NCBI GenBank assembly: GCA_044449065.1
Contig: JBIOHP010000004.1
Span: 62,001-126,000, forward strand
Source: JBIOHP01 sp044449065
Lineage (GTDB): Bacteria > Bacteroidota > Ignavibacteria > UBA10030 > SZUA-254
Length of the DNA: 64,000 nt
Direction: 5' to 3'
This document shows, piece by piece, positions 8,913-17,984 of this stretch. Numbering within the stretch: position 1 is the stretch's first letter; each line of letters starts with the position of its first letter. Position numbers and translations under genes: made by a program. Under the pieces are notes generated by a model that saw nothing but the letters and a program-made list of their open reading frames with translations, was not told the origin of the DNA and did no database searches.

Positions 8913-11405
8913 ATGGCGCTTACAAAAACAGCAAAAATCTGGCTTTATATAATCGGGATTCCGGTCGGGCTTATTATCATCGCGGTGATCGGGGCAAAAC
9001 TCTATTTTACTGATGCGCGGCTCAGGGCTTTGATTATCCCTAAAGTCGAGGAAGCAACCTCGCGCACGGTTACCGTCGGGGACGCATCGCTCAGCGTTTT
9101 CCCTTCCATCGGATTGTCGCTTGATAACCTCGTCATTTCAAATCGCCTCGGAACACACTTCGACCGTCCCGAGATGGTCGCGCTCGATCATCTTCAACTG
9201 AACGTAAATCTCCTTGCGCTTTTCCGGAACGAAATTGATGTGACCAGCATTACGATCGATCATCCCGTCATCTACTTGGAAATACAACCCGACGGCTTAA
9301 AAAATTACAGCGATAAAACCGCGGCGAACGAAGCGCCATCAACAACAACGGCGCAAGCGGGCGGAACCGGCGCATTGTTATTGCAAAATCTCGAAATCAC
9401 CAACGGTGAGATCCTGCAGGTGGATAAAAAATTCGACGCGCGCATGGCGATTTCCGGCTTGCATCTTCAGGCGCGGGGCGGGATGGGACGCGGCGCCAAT
9501 ACCCTGCAACTGACATTTGAAACAACCGTCGATAAATTCAGCTACGGCTCTCTTGCAAGTAATTTTCTTGAGGACCTGCCGATCACCGCCAGAGGCGCAT
9601 TAAGTCTGGATCAGTCGAAACAATCGCTTTCGATCGATTCCGTAGGGGTCAGATTAAAAGATCTGCCGCTATCTGTTCACGGAAACGTCACCGACCTCAA
9701 TACTGTGCCGTACCTCGATCTCCTCGTCGATGCGCCGAACGCAAATATGACCGCGCTGCTTTCTCTCGTTCCACCGGAGATGCTGAAAGCCGCAAAGGGA
9801 ATCAACAGCTCCGGGAGTATCGATCTCTCGGTCATCATCAAAGGAGTTTCGAGCGATAAGATGAACCCCGGCGTGCGGGGCAGATTCGCGCTCTCGAACG
9901 GAAAAGTTCAATACGCATCGCTGCCGAAATCGATCACCAACATTTCCGTGGAGGGCATGTTTGAAAAACCCGCCGCGGAGATAGGAGCGAAAGGCATCGG
10001 CACATTCAATATCGATAAGCTATCCGCTTCGCTTGGCGATAATCTTATCACGGGCAAATTAGATATGACAAATTTCAGCGATCCTGTTATTGCGGCTTCG
10101 ATGAACGGCGCCGTTAATCTCAGCGACGTGAAAAGTTATTACCCCCTTGAAGAAGGAACGGAAGTTTCCGGCATGCTGAAATCGAACGTATCTATCGAGG
10201 GCAAGGTGAAAGTTCCGACAAGCATCAAAGCGAGCGGCTCGCTGGAATTTCAGGACGTCTCATATAAAAGCGCCGCTTCTCCGAAACCTCTTCAGCATCT
10301 CAACGGGGTTATCAACTTCAATAACCAGGTCATTCAATCCAAACAGCTTTCGATGAACATCGGGGAATCGGATTTAAATCTCGCGTTCACACTGAACAAT
10401 TATCTTGCGTTGGTGATGAAAGAGGCGGGTCAGGCGGGCAAGCCAAACGCCATGATCACGCTCAATTCGAAACAGCTTCGCACCGCAGATCTCGTTTCCG
10501 AAAAGAAACCGGATACATCGCGCGTCAAAACAAAAACCGCATCCGACCAGACGGGCGTGCTGCCGGGATTTGATCTCAGCGCAAATCTCAGCATCGGGAA
10601 ATTAGCGATGGAGAAATTTGATTTTACCAACGTGCACGGAACGCTCTCAGCGTCGCAGGGAATTGTGACGCTCCAGAATTTCTCCTTCAATGCGTTTGAC
10701 GGAAATATTATTTCAAAAGGCACCCTTGATCTCCGCGACGCGAAAAAGAAACCGTTCAACTTTGATTTGAATATCGTCGGCGTGGACGGGAATACGATGC
10801 TCTCAAAATTTTCGTCGTTCGGGAAAAATATCTTTGGCAAATTTACCATGAACACGAAAATGAAAGGCGATCTTGACGATACGCTCGGGCTTGTGCGTCA
10901 AACGCTTGCCGGCGACGGGACGGTGCAGGTGAACGACGGTAAATTAGTAGGATTTGCCCTTACCAACAAACTCGCCGATTATACAGGATTGAGCGAGTTC
11001 CGGCAGATCGATTTTAAGAACTGGTCGAACGCATTCACCATCGCCGATGGAAAAATGAATCTTAAAAATCTTGCTGTTCATTCTCCCTCCGCCGATTTTA
11101 CAGTGAACGGCAACCAGGGATTGGATGGAAATATGGATTTTATGCTCAACGCCAAGCTTAACCAGGCGGTTTCTTCACGGATTAATCTCCAGGGCGTTGG
11201 CGCGGAACTGCTGCAATTCTTTAAAGATAAAGATGGAAGAGTAAATTTAAATTTCGCTGTGACCGGCATGGTGGATTCTCCCGCGCTGCGGCTCGATACC
11301 CAGGCGCAGCAGGATATGGCGAAGAAAGCTCTTGAAAATAAAGTCGGGGACGACCTGAAGAAAAAAGCCGAAGACGCATTGAAAAATTTATTCAAGAAGC
11401 CATAA
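8913..11405 (+). CDS. AsmA family protein
   Basis: 830 residues with an N-terminal transmembrane helix (residues 10-28, IWLYIIGIPVGLIIIAVIG) and a long repetitive beta-rich body, as in AsmA/TamB-like lipid-transfer bridges. The AsmA N-terminal signature is visible (LRALIIPKVEEATSRTVTVGDASLSVFPSIGLSLDNL, positions about 35-72). The C-terminal part shows the AsmA_2 pattern FDLNIVGVDGN-like, then LAGDGTVQVNDGKLVG and NLAVHSPSADFTVNGN around 665-730. Such proteins span the periplasm and are thought to assist phospholipid or outer-membrane assembly. Its own promoter is at 8842; rsmA follows 31 bases downstream. Confidence 0.85.
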   Translation: MALTKTAKIWLYIIGIPVGLIIIAVIGAKLYFTDARLRALIIPKVEEATSRTVTVGDASLSVFPSIGLSLDNLVISNRLGTHFDRPEMVALDHLQLNVNLLALFRNEIDVTSITIDHPVIYLEIQPDGLKNYSDKTAANEAPSTTTAQAGGTGALLLQNLEITNGEILQVDKKFDARMAISGLHLQARGGMGRGANTLQLTFETTVDKFSYGSLASNFLEDLPITARGALSLDQSKQSLSIDSVGVRLKDLPLSVHGNVTDLNTVPYLDLLVDAPNANMTALLSLVPPEMLKAAKGINSSGSIDLSVIIKGVSSDKMNPGVRGRFALSNGKVQYASLPKSITNISVEGMFEKPAAEIGAKGIGTFNIDKLSASLGDNLITGKLDMTNFSDPVIAASMNGAVNLSDVKSYYPLEEGTEVSGMLKSNVSIEGKVKVPTSIKASGSLEFQDVSYKSAASPKPLQHLNGVINFNNQVIQSKQLSMNIGESDLNLAFTLNNYLALVMKEAGQAGKPNAMITLNSKQLRTADLVSEKKPDTSRVKTKTASDQTGVLPGFDLSANLSIGKLAMEKFDFTNVHGTLSASQGIVTLQNFSFNAFDGNIISKGTLDLRDAKKKPFNFDLNIVGVDGNTMLSKFSSFGKNIFGKFTMNTKMKGDLDDTLGLVRQTLAGDGTVQVNDGKLVGFALTNKLADYTGLSEFRQIDFKNWSNAFTIADGKMNLKNLAVHSPSADFTVNGNQGLDGNMDFMLNAKLNQAVSSRINLQGVGAELLQFFKDKDGRVNLNFAVTGMVDSPALRLDTQAQQDMAKKALENKVGDDLKKKAEDALKNLFKKP

Positions 11406-11436
11406 ACGAAGCGCGGGTGAACTGCATCATTACCCG

Positions 11437-12252
11437 ATGAAGAATATCAGACCGAAGCAGTCGCTCGGACAAAATTTCCTCATCGACGACAATATAGCGA
11501 GGAATATCGTCCGCGACCTCCACATTCAGGAAGACGATATTCTCATTGAAATTGGTCCCGGGAAAGGAGCCCTCACCAAGCACCTCGTTGGAAAGGGAAA
11601 GCGGCTCATCGCAATGGAGATCGATAATCGCGTTGTGGAAGAATTAAAAGCTCTGTACGAGTCGCCAACGGTATCCATCCTCCATCAGGATTTTTTGGAA
11701 GCATCCCTCGCCGATATTAAGAAACAATACAGGCAAAAACTCCGGCTTATCGGCAATATTCCGTACCATCTTACCAGCTCCATTCTCTTCAAGGCATTCG
11801 ATGAGCACGACGCGTTGATCGATATTACGATCATGCTCCAGAAAGAAGTGGCAAGGCGGATCGTCGCGCAGCCATCCACAAAAGATTACGGCATCCTTGC
11901 GGTGTTGACGAAATTCTACGGGGTTCCGAAAATATTTTTCAACGTATCTCCAAGTTGTTTTTATCCGAAACCGAAAGTCGAATCGAGCGTCCTCCACATC
12001 GCATTTCACAGGAAAAAAACCTTCCAAATTGATCAAAAATTATTTACATTGATTGTCAAAACAACGTTCGGCAAGCGGCGGAAAACTCTGCGGAATGGGC
12101 TTCAATATCTTCCGTACGATGAAAAAATCCTCGACGAGATAATTTCCATTGACGATGCAATGATGGAAAAAAGACCCGAGCAGTTAACCGTTGAACAGTT
12201 TGCCGAGCTCGCGAAAGATATTGAGAAAATCTTAACATCCAGCATTGGCTGA
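11437..12252 (+). CDS. rsmA: 16S rRNA (adenine(1518)-N(6)/adenine(1519)-N(6))-dimethyltransferase
   Basis: 271 residues. SAM-dependent dimethylation of the two adjacent adenines in the 3' helix of 16S rRNA, a late step of small-subunit assembly (KsgA). The N-terminus has KQSLGQNFLIDDNIA, motif I is IEIGPGKGALT (about 37-47), the acidic AMEID follows, and catalytic motif IV is NIPYHLTS at about 107-114. The C-terminal domain carries PKPKVESSVL. All hallmark residues are intact. The spacing to the AsmA-like gene (31 bases) and to the PAP2 gene (27 bases) suggests cotranscription. Confidence 0.95.
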   Translation: MKNIRPKQSLGQNFLIDDNIARNIVRDLHIQEDDILIEIGPGKGALTKHLVGKGKRLIAMEIDNRVVEELKALYESPTVSILHQDFLEASLADIKKQYRQKLRLIGNIPYHLTSSILFKAFDEHDALIDITIMLQKEVARRIVAQPSTKDYGILAVLTKFYGVPKIFFNVSPSCFYPKPKVESSVLHIAFHRKKTFQIDQKLFTLIVKTTFGKRRKTLRNGLQYLPYDEKILDEIISIDDAMMEKRPEQLTVEQFAELAKDIEKILTSSIG

Positions 12253-12279
12253 CAACCGGTTACCATTACAGTATCATCG

Positions 12280-13233
12280 ATGAAACTTCCGGGGCTATTT
12301 GCCCATCTTCGGGCGCTTGATGCGCTGAACATTTTCTTTCTTGTGTTTCTCTCCGGACTGGCGCTGTTCTTCGCCGGTAAAATACCGGTGTGGAATCTGC
12401 TTATCGCTGCAAACCTTCTCGGCGGCGTCATTATTTACTTTATTTCTATCCCGCCGCCTCATCCAAACAGTTTCGTAAAAAAACTTATCCGCGATTGGTA
12501 TGTTCTCCCCTTAGTCTTCCTTGTCTTCAAAGAAATATATATCGTTATCCAATCGCTCGCACGGGACGATTACGATCATCTTCTTATCGATATCGACAGA
12601 AAAATTTTCGGGTGCGATCCTACGGTATGGTTGTCGAAATATACTGCGCCGCTCTTGACGGAAATTTTGCAAATCGCTTACGCGAGTTACTTCATCATCA
12701 TGTTTACGGTAGCGCTGGAGTTATATCTCCGGGATAAAAAGGAAAGTCATATCAATTACCTGTTCACGTTGATGTTGGGATTTTACATTTCGTATATCGG
12801 ATACCTGATTGTACCGGCGATTGGACCGCGGTTTACCCTGCACGATTTCAAGCTTTTAGACAAGGAGCTCCCCGGTCTTTACTTTGCGGTGCCGCTCCGT
12901 GATTTTCTCAACGCGGCGGAATCAATCCCCAAAAATTCTCCCGATGCATGGATGCTTGCCCAGCGCGACGTCTTTCCCAGCGGGCATACTGCCATGACGT
13001 TAATTGCGTTATTTTTCGCGGCAAAATATCATTTAAAATCGCGATGGTTTTTATACGTTGCAGGAGTGCTGCTGATTATCGCAACTGTGTATTTGCGCTA
13101 TCATTATGTCGTGGATCTGATCGGTGGAGCGCTTACGATGTTGATGGTAGTGGCATTAGCGCCGATATTTTTGAGGTGGTGGGAAAAAGTACAAACGACG
13201 AGTTTAAGATCCACCCGAAACGAAGTGTTTTGA
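12280..13233 (+). CDS. PAP2-superfamily membrane phosphatase
   Basis: 317 residues with about six to seven hydrophobic helices. The phosphatase motif 2 is FPSGHTAM (about residues 231-238) and motif 3 is YLRYHYVVDLIGG (about 272-284), as in the PAP2_3/inositol-phosphorylceramide-synthase-like branch. Motif 1 is not obvious, which is normal for that branch. The substrate is probably a lipid phosphate or a phospholipid headgroup at the outer face of the inner membrane; the exact one cannot be read from sequence. It is the last gene of the AsmA-rsmA-PAP2 run and converges on the PD-(D/E)XK gene at 13334. Confidence 0.8.
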   Translation: MKLPGLFAHLRALDALNIFFLVFLSGLALFFAGKIPVWNLLIAANLLGGVIIYFISIPPPHPNSFVKKLIRDWYVLPLVFLVFKEIYIVIQSLARDDYDHLLIDIDRKIFGCDPTVWLSKYTAPLLTEILQIAYASYFIIMFTVALELYLRDKKESHINYLFTLMLGFYISYIGYLIVPAIGPRFTLHDFKLLDKELPGLYFAVPLRDFLNAAESIPKNSPDAWMLAQRDVFPSGHTAMTLIALFFAAKYHLKSRWFLYVAGVLLIIATVYLRYHYVVDLIGGALTMLMVVALAPIFLRWWEKVQTTSLRSTRNEVF

Positions 13234-13333
13234 TGTATGCATTGAGAAAAACAAGAATCTACCAATACCTTTTTCATTATTTGTACTATTGGCGACATCT
13301 TGATCATTTGAAGGAGTAATATTTATTTTGTGA

Positions 13334-14563
13334 CTATTCTTCTTCCTTTCTTTTTCTCATGCTAACTTTCTTTTCATCTTCCTGAATCAAAAACGGCTTC
13401 AACTTAGCGATTAACGTATTATTCAATTGATTATCGTCGAGTAACTTCTTAAGCTTGGAGGTCGCTAAATCCGAAACATCCTTCCAAATGAGTTCTTTTT
13501 TCAGGAGCGTCTCTAAATCCTCGCGCAGTTTCGGTTCTTTACTCTTCGAAGGAAAACACTGTTTCATGGTGCGTTTCAATTCTACCTCAAATTCGCTTCC
13601 AACGATGACTTTTTGATTATTCTTTTCCCCGTACGCAAACATTGCCTCGGCAAGTTGTTCCTGCTTATTTTCGATCTCCTCAATCTTCTGCTTTGTTTCT
13701 TTTTTCGCCGTATCTAATTCGGCATATTTATTGACAAGAGTAACTCCATCATCTTTAAGGAAATCATTTACGGGAAGCAGTTCTACCGAAAGTTCGTGAT
13801 TCCACATGGGACACATCGGCTTATATTCACAGTAATCACACAGGCGACTTTTTTTGCCGGGAAAATCGTTTTGACGAACAGCGTCTTCTATTTCACCGAT
13901 CCTCGCTATTAAAGTTCTCCTAAGTTTATCCAATTCTTCCGGTGTTCGCCTGGATCGAATAACGGCGTCGAACCGCACAAAGTGCCAGACAAGCGTTACG
14001 TCCTGCACATCGCTCCACTCTTTTTGAATCCCGATCTGGTATATGGCAAGCTGCCGGTCCGCGTCCTGTTCTTCCTGCGTGGGAAGATTCTTGTTTGTTT
14101 TATAGTCATGAATTTCATAGACCCCGTCCCGGGTTTTCACCAGCCGGTCAATGTAACCTCTCAGCTTGTATTCACCATCTCCATTGAGATCCACAATAAC
14201 TGGATGTTCAATTCCAATCGTCCTGCCATCTGCAAATGGATTATGGCGATTGTAATAATCCATGACAGCTTTTTCACCGACCAATTTGTAGTTGTCTGCG
14301 GTCAAATCGTTTTGCGTGATAACAATCGAAAGATTCCATTGACGTTCCCATGATGAACGATAAAATGAGAGAATATCATCCAACGAGTTAATTTTACCGT
14401 TATTCAAATCGAGATAAATCTTTTGGATGGCCTCGTGCACACGCGATCCAAGGAATGTTTCAACGCCCTCCCGCTCAATCTTGATTTGGTCAACATAACG
14501 GAATTTATATTTGAGCGGACATGTTTCGAAACTACCGATGCGAGAATGAGAATAGATTGGCAT
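13334..14563 (-). CDS. PD-(D/E)XK nuclease family protein (RecB/Cas4-like) with Fe-S cysteines
   Basis: 409 residues. The nuclease core is complete: SxxxxFETCPLKYKF with Cys15, GSRVHEAIQ with His43, LRGYIDR with Asp139, HDYKT with Asp153-x-Lys155, and QLAIY (Q171/Y175). Three further cysteines follow (C242, C245, C251 in CDYCEYKPMCP). With Cys15 they form the four-Cys iron-sulphur pattern of AddB, Cas4 and related exonucleases. The last 130-140 residues, after the nuclease, form a charged, probably coiled-coil tail (about 272-330) not found in Cas4. No cas genes and no addA or helicase are nearby. It lies downstream of the small membrane protein, paralogues and AAA ATPase on the same strand. 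A DNA exonuclease activity is likely; the pathway is unknown. Confidence 0.8.
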   Translation of the reverse strand: MPIYSHSRIGSFETCPLKYKFRYVDQIKIEREGVETFLGSRVHEAIQKIYLDLNNGKINSLDDILSFYRSSWERQWNLSIVITQNDLTADNYKLVGEKAVMDYYNRHNPFADGRTIGIEHPVIVDLNGDGEYKLRGYIDRLVKTRDGVYEIHDYKTNKNLPTQEEQDADRQLAIYQIGIQKEWSDVQDVTLVWHFVRFDAVIRSRRTPEELDKLRRTLIARIGEIEDAVRQNDFPGKKSRLCDYCEYKPMCPMWNHELSVELLPVNDFLKDDGVTLVNKYAELDTAKKETKQKIEEIENKQEQLAEAMFAYGEKNNQKVIVGSEFEVELKRTMKQCFPSKSKEPKLREDLETLLKKELIWKDVSDLATSKLKKLLDDNQLNNTLIAKLKPFLIQEDEKKVSMRKRKEEE

Positions 14564-14599
14564 AAATCTCCTTTCTTAGTTTAACAAGAAGCTTTCACA

Positions 14600-14854
14600 T
14601 CACCTAAAATAATCAATAATATCTTTAATTCCGTAATACAGCGATCCTATTATTCCAATAGTTAGTTTCCCAAATAGAAAAAACAATATTATTGTTACCC
14701 ATAACCAACCGGGAATAACCCCCGCAAACCATAAAATTGGTTGAATGACGGGCTGCAAAACATGGATAACCAATAAAATCGGACCCATGAATAAAGCAAA
14801 AATTACCGAAGCCATGAGCATGAATGATATAACCCATACAATAAAATTGCCCAT
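14600..14854 (-). CDS. Small hydrophobic membrane protein, unknown
   Basis: 84 residues that are nearly all hydrophobic. Two or three transmembrane helices can be drawn (residues 3-30, 34-62 and possibly 63-75), with a short charged tail DIIDYFR. No family recognised. The gene sits between the PD-(D/E)XK gene and the tandem paralogues, 36 and 20 bases away, on the same strand, so cotranscription is likely. A competing overlapping frame (14625-14894) is less protein-like. Confidence 0.55.
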   Translation of the reverse strand: MGNFIVWVISFMLMASVIFALFMGPILLVIHVLQPVIQPILWFAGVIPGWLWVTIILFFLFGKLTIGIIGSLYYGIKDIIDYFR

Positions 14855-14874
14855 AAATTATCGTTTCAGAAAAC

Positions 14875-15492
14875 TTACGATATTTTTGGATCAATGATTT
14901 TGGGAAGTTTCAGCACATGTTCTTCCAGCATTAACTCGATACTGTCTTGTATGTTTCGTCGCAGCATTAATGGTGATATAAAATCATCCGGGAAGCAGTA
15001 CATCCTATAAATATAATCCCGGAAGAATGTGCCAAGGTGATGCCAATGCATCGTCGTATAATTGTTCGTAAGCTTCTTAATGTAATCCATCAGATAATCG
15101 ATTACAATTTGCCTCTGTGGAAGACAAAGCCACAAAATGGTGTACGACTCGCCGTACATCAGGAAATCCTTAGAACGGGTTTCCATCGGATCGTTATCAA
15201 AACTGTTTAATGAGTCATCAAATTCATACGTTTGTTCGTCGTAATGCGCTTCAAATTCTTTCACCTTTGACCAGCTGTAACAATTTAAAAAATAATTTAA
15301 CTGCTTCGGATCTGAAGGCAGAATCGTCGGTTTTGGAATAAGATTTTTCAGTTCTACAATAGAATCGCCCGGCTTCGCCCAATCAAACGATAGTATCTTT
15401 CCTTCGCCCTGAACATAGTTGAGTTCGAGGTTCTTGAAGAGAACGTGCGTGGGCAATCCAGCCGCCGCGACTACATCTATAAGAGTTAGCAT
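14875..15492 (-). CDS. Unknown protein, copy 1 of a tandem paralogous pair
   Basis: 205 residues, no recognised domain, no signal peptide or membrane helix. It is clearly homologous over its whole length to the next gene upstream (15577-16176): both open M-x-TLIDV-AAA-LP, share WAKPG(D/E)S, VELKNLIPKP, DPKQLNYFLN, EFDDSL, ETRSKD-LMYGESYTILWLC and a C-terminal HRMY/YRMY-FP-D segment. Conservation of aromatic and acidic blocks suggests a folded, selected protein. It lies between an AAA+ ATPase and a nuclease on the same strand. Confidence 0.7.
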   Translation of the reverse strand: MLTLIDVVAAAGLPTHVLFKNLELNYVQGEGKILSFDWAKPGDSIVELKNLIPKPTILPSDPKQLNYFLNCYSWSKVKEFEAHYDEQTYEFDDSLNSFDNDPMETRSKDFLMYGESYTILWLCLPQRQIVIDYLMDYIKKLTNNYTTMHWHHLGTFFRDYIYRMYCFPDDFISPLMLRRNIQDSIELMLEEHVLKLPKIIDPKIS

Positions 15493-15576
15493 ATGGTTGA
15501 TATGGATTTTATGTAACTTGGGCGTTTATATGCTTACCATGAAGAGAAGGTAAGAAGAAGTTTGAACCGACGATCC

Positions 15577-16176
15577 TTATTTATTATGGTCATTGAGAAA
15601 CGGGTCCATTTCCTCGTCAAACATTAGTTGAATCTTGTTCCATACACTTCCATCCAACATTATATCTTCCGGGAAGAAGTACATTCTGTGAGTAAAATCG
15701 AAGAAGGTATCAACGTGATGATGCTGGATGTTCGTAAAATTATTTGTTATTTTTTTAAGGAATTCTCTTACATATTCGAAGACTTTTTTCCCATCTGGAA
15801 AACAAAGCCATAAAATCGTGTACGATTCACCGTACATCAGGTAATCCTTAGAGCGGGTTTCCCAATTGTTGACGCCATTCTGAAAACTCATTAATGAGTC
15901 GTCAAATTCAAACATCTGTTTGTCCCACTGCGCTTCAAATTCTTTCACATCGGACCACCCGTGATAATTTAAAAAATAATTTAACTGCTTCGGATCTGCA
16001 GGAAGAATTATTGGCTTGGGAATAAGATTTTTCAGTTCGACTACAGATTCTCCCGGCTTCGCCCACTCAAACGAACATATCTTTCTACTACCTTGATCAA
16101 TATTAAATTCAAGGTTTTTGAAGAGAAAATACCTTGGTAAATAAGCCGCAGCGATTACATCAATGAGAGTCTTCAT
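15577..16176 (-). CDS. Unknown protein, copy 2 of a tandem paralogous pair
   Basis: 199 residues, paralogue of 14875-15492 (see shared blocks there). The pair arose by tandem duplication and has since diverged, mainly in the last 30 residues and in the segment after residue 25. It is separated from the AAA+ ATPase start-side neighbour by 45 bases, on the same strand. No function can be assigned. The arrangement ATPase, two similar small proteins, membrane protein, nuclease suggests a multi-component assembly. Confidence 0.7.
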   Translation of the reverse strand: MKTLIDVIAAAYLPRYFLFKNLEFNIDQGSRKICSFEWAKPGESVVELKNLIPKPIILPADPKQLNYFLNYHGWSDVKEFEAQWDKQMFEFDDSLMSFQNGVNNWETRSKDYLMYGESYTILWLCFPDGKKVFEYVREFLKKITNNFTNIQHHHVDTFFDFTHRMYFFPEDIMLDGSVWNKIQLMFDEEMDPFLNDHNK

Positions 16177-16221
16177 CTGGTTTAGCGTGAATATAGCTTC
16201 ATCAAGGAATCAATATCCGGA

Positions 16222-17433
16222 CTAATTGCTAAACCCAATCGATCCTTTGCTTTTACTCGTGTTCCGATAAAATCCTGTATCCAATTGATCGATTTTCGTT
16301 AATACATAATCAATATCCAATTCTCGTTTTTCGAGCATTGAGATAATTTCAAGATGCTTCACCAGATTGGCTACGAATGCGCCGGTAACTTTTCTTGCCT
16401 CAAGCGATAATAATACCGTCTCATCAAACAACGAGATAATTTTTTCAGAGCTTGTTTTCGATTTGATCAGCGGAATATAATAACCCGCGCCGATTGCCTC
16501 AAAATCGAGAATCGCGTCGAATCGTCCCGGCCGGCTTGCGGCAATATCAACGAGCGTTTTATCATTAGTTGTCGCAAGAACAAATACGTCCGATCCGATG
16601 AAACCGTCGAGACGCTGAAGGAGCTTCGCCAGAAGATAACGGTCGGTGTTTCGTTCCCGATTCCCCACAAGGAAATCAATATCGTCAATACAAATGACGA
16701 CAGGCGAAAAATTCTTGGCGAGTTCAAAAACAGATTCCAACCGGTCGTCTGAGCCGTTTGTGAAAATAATCGTCCCCAAACCTTTTACTTCATTGGCAAT
16801 GGCGCGAATCGCTTTGGTTTTCGCCGTTCCGGGTTTACCGCACAACAAATACCTTAGCGCATGCCCCACCCGTCGGCTATTTTTGAGCGTTTCGACAAAT
16901 AAATCAAGCGCTTCATAAACGTCTGCGGGCAAAAAGACTTCGTTCAAAGAAGTCTTTTCTATTTCCGCAATTTCAATTTCTATGCGCGGACTCGTATGAC
17001 CACGGACGTCGATCGGGATGACATTAAGAAATTTATTCCGATACAATGAAGTATAGATTGCTTCTTTTACAAGAAGATCGAGAAGCGCTGCGGGGATGAG
17101 AGATTCCGGATCGACTCCCAGAGCTTCAACCGTATAATAAATATCGCTGAAGTCTTTAATCACCGCCAAAACTATCTCATAGCGTGCGTTTTGAAACAGT
17201 ATCGTGCCTTCTATAGAAGAATCGAGAACGACATGTTCACAATCGCCTTTGGAACTGGAACTCGTTATGGGTCTGAGTCGTCCCGTGCTTATTGATTCTC
17301 TAGCGAGGAGCCGTGTGACCTTAATTTCCGGGTGAACGATGCTCCCTTTATGGAGATTATATAGGTACGTTTTGATAAATTCATGGCGAAAATAGCTTAC
17401 TTCGATTTGCTTGAATGTGGCATTCGCGATCAT
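16222..17433 (-). CDS. AAA+ ATPase (CDC48/SpoVK-like AAA module) with novel N-terminal domain
   Basis: 403 residues. The C-terminal half is a classical AAA module: Walker A GKPGTAKT (about 193-200), Walker B VVICIDDID (about 244-252), sensor 1 LATTND (about 288-293) and the SRPGRFD arginine-finger box just after. The C-terminal helical lid follows to the end. Residues 1-160 are unrelated to known adaptor domains that can be recognised here and include a predicted beta-rich region. It starts at ATG 17433 with GAAGGAAA upstream; a perfect 12-bp palindrome lies 52 bases before the start. It is probably the energy-using component of the downstream cluster (paralogues, membrane protein, nuclease). 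Confidence 0.8.
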   Translation of the reverse strand: MIANATFKQIEVSYFRHEFIKTYLYNLHKGSIVHPEIKVTRLLARESISTGRLRPITSSSSKGDCEHVVLDSSIEGTILFQNARYEIVLAVIKDFSDIYYTVEALGVDPESLIPAALLDLLVKEAIYTSLYRNKFLNVIPIDVRGHTSPRIEIEIAEIEKTSLNEVFLPADVYEALDLFVETLKNSRRVGHALRYLLCGKPGTAKTKAIRAIANEVKGLGTIIFTNGSDDRLESVFELAKNFSPVVICIDDIDFLVGNRERNTDRYLLAKLLQRLDGFIGSDVFVLATTNDKTLVDIAASRPGRFDAILDFEAIGAGYYIPLIKSKTSSEKIISLFDETVLLSLEARKVTGAFVANLVKHLEIISMLEKRELDIDYVLTKIDQLDTGFYRNTSKSKGSIGFSN

Positions 17434-17984
17434 CTAATGGTTTCCTTCATTGATGTGATAGAATCCGCATTAATTGCGTTCGTACTGTGATCACAGAGGG
17501 GATACTATTTATCTCTTAACGAGATTGTTGGGGTCTCTGTAAGTATATAACGTTTGAGCGAGAAGATCGATTGGTAAAAAACGATTAATTTTTGTTAATA
17601 AATCTAAGTTTTGCGGAAAATGGAAAGAATTCGAGGAAAAATATTTTTAAAAAGAATTTTGACGTGAACATTATGTGCCCCACAAACCACGCAAATTCGT
17701 ACTTAGAAAAATGAGATGTGCCTGTTTCTATATGAAATTTGATGTGTAATATGTGGATTTGTTATTCATTATTTAGATTATGTCTGGTTTTTAATCTTTA
17801 ATCGATTTTAGTTAAATTATACTTCAACGATTTAAAAATGGATGAATGATGCAAGCGTGCGAAGATATAAATTGTAATAGATTTACACGTTTTTGGTAAA
17901 GCAGAACAGAATAAAGCTAAGCCTAGACGATCTTTTTTCCAAAAAATTCGGTCATTTTCTTTCATATACAGGAGTCTGAATATC
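17434..17984. other. AT-rich divergent intergenic region with a 12-bp palindrome
   Basis: 551 bases without a credible gene between the divergent AAA ATPase and UDG-like genes. It contains the perfect palindrome CTGTGATCACAG (17485-17496), a possible operator 52 bases upstream of the AAA start. The rest is AT-rich and shows no repeat that matches the other intergenic elements in this window. Confidence 0.5.

Noticed and set aside
13334..14563. Nuclease as Cas4 with a CRISPR array nearby
   Set aside because: No direct-repeat array or cas gene is seen in the window; the protein has a non-Cas4 tail.
17485..17496. Palindrome CTGTGATCACAG as a CRP/FNR site
   Set aside because: CRP sites have six bases between TGTGA and TCACA; here the half-sites abut. 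Kept only as a possible unknown operator.
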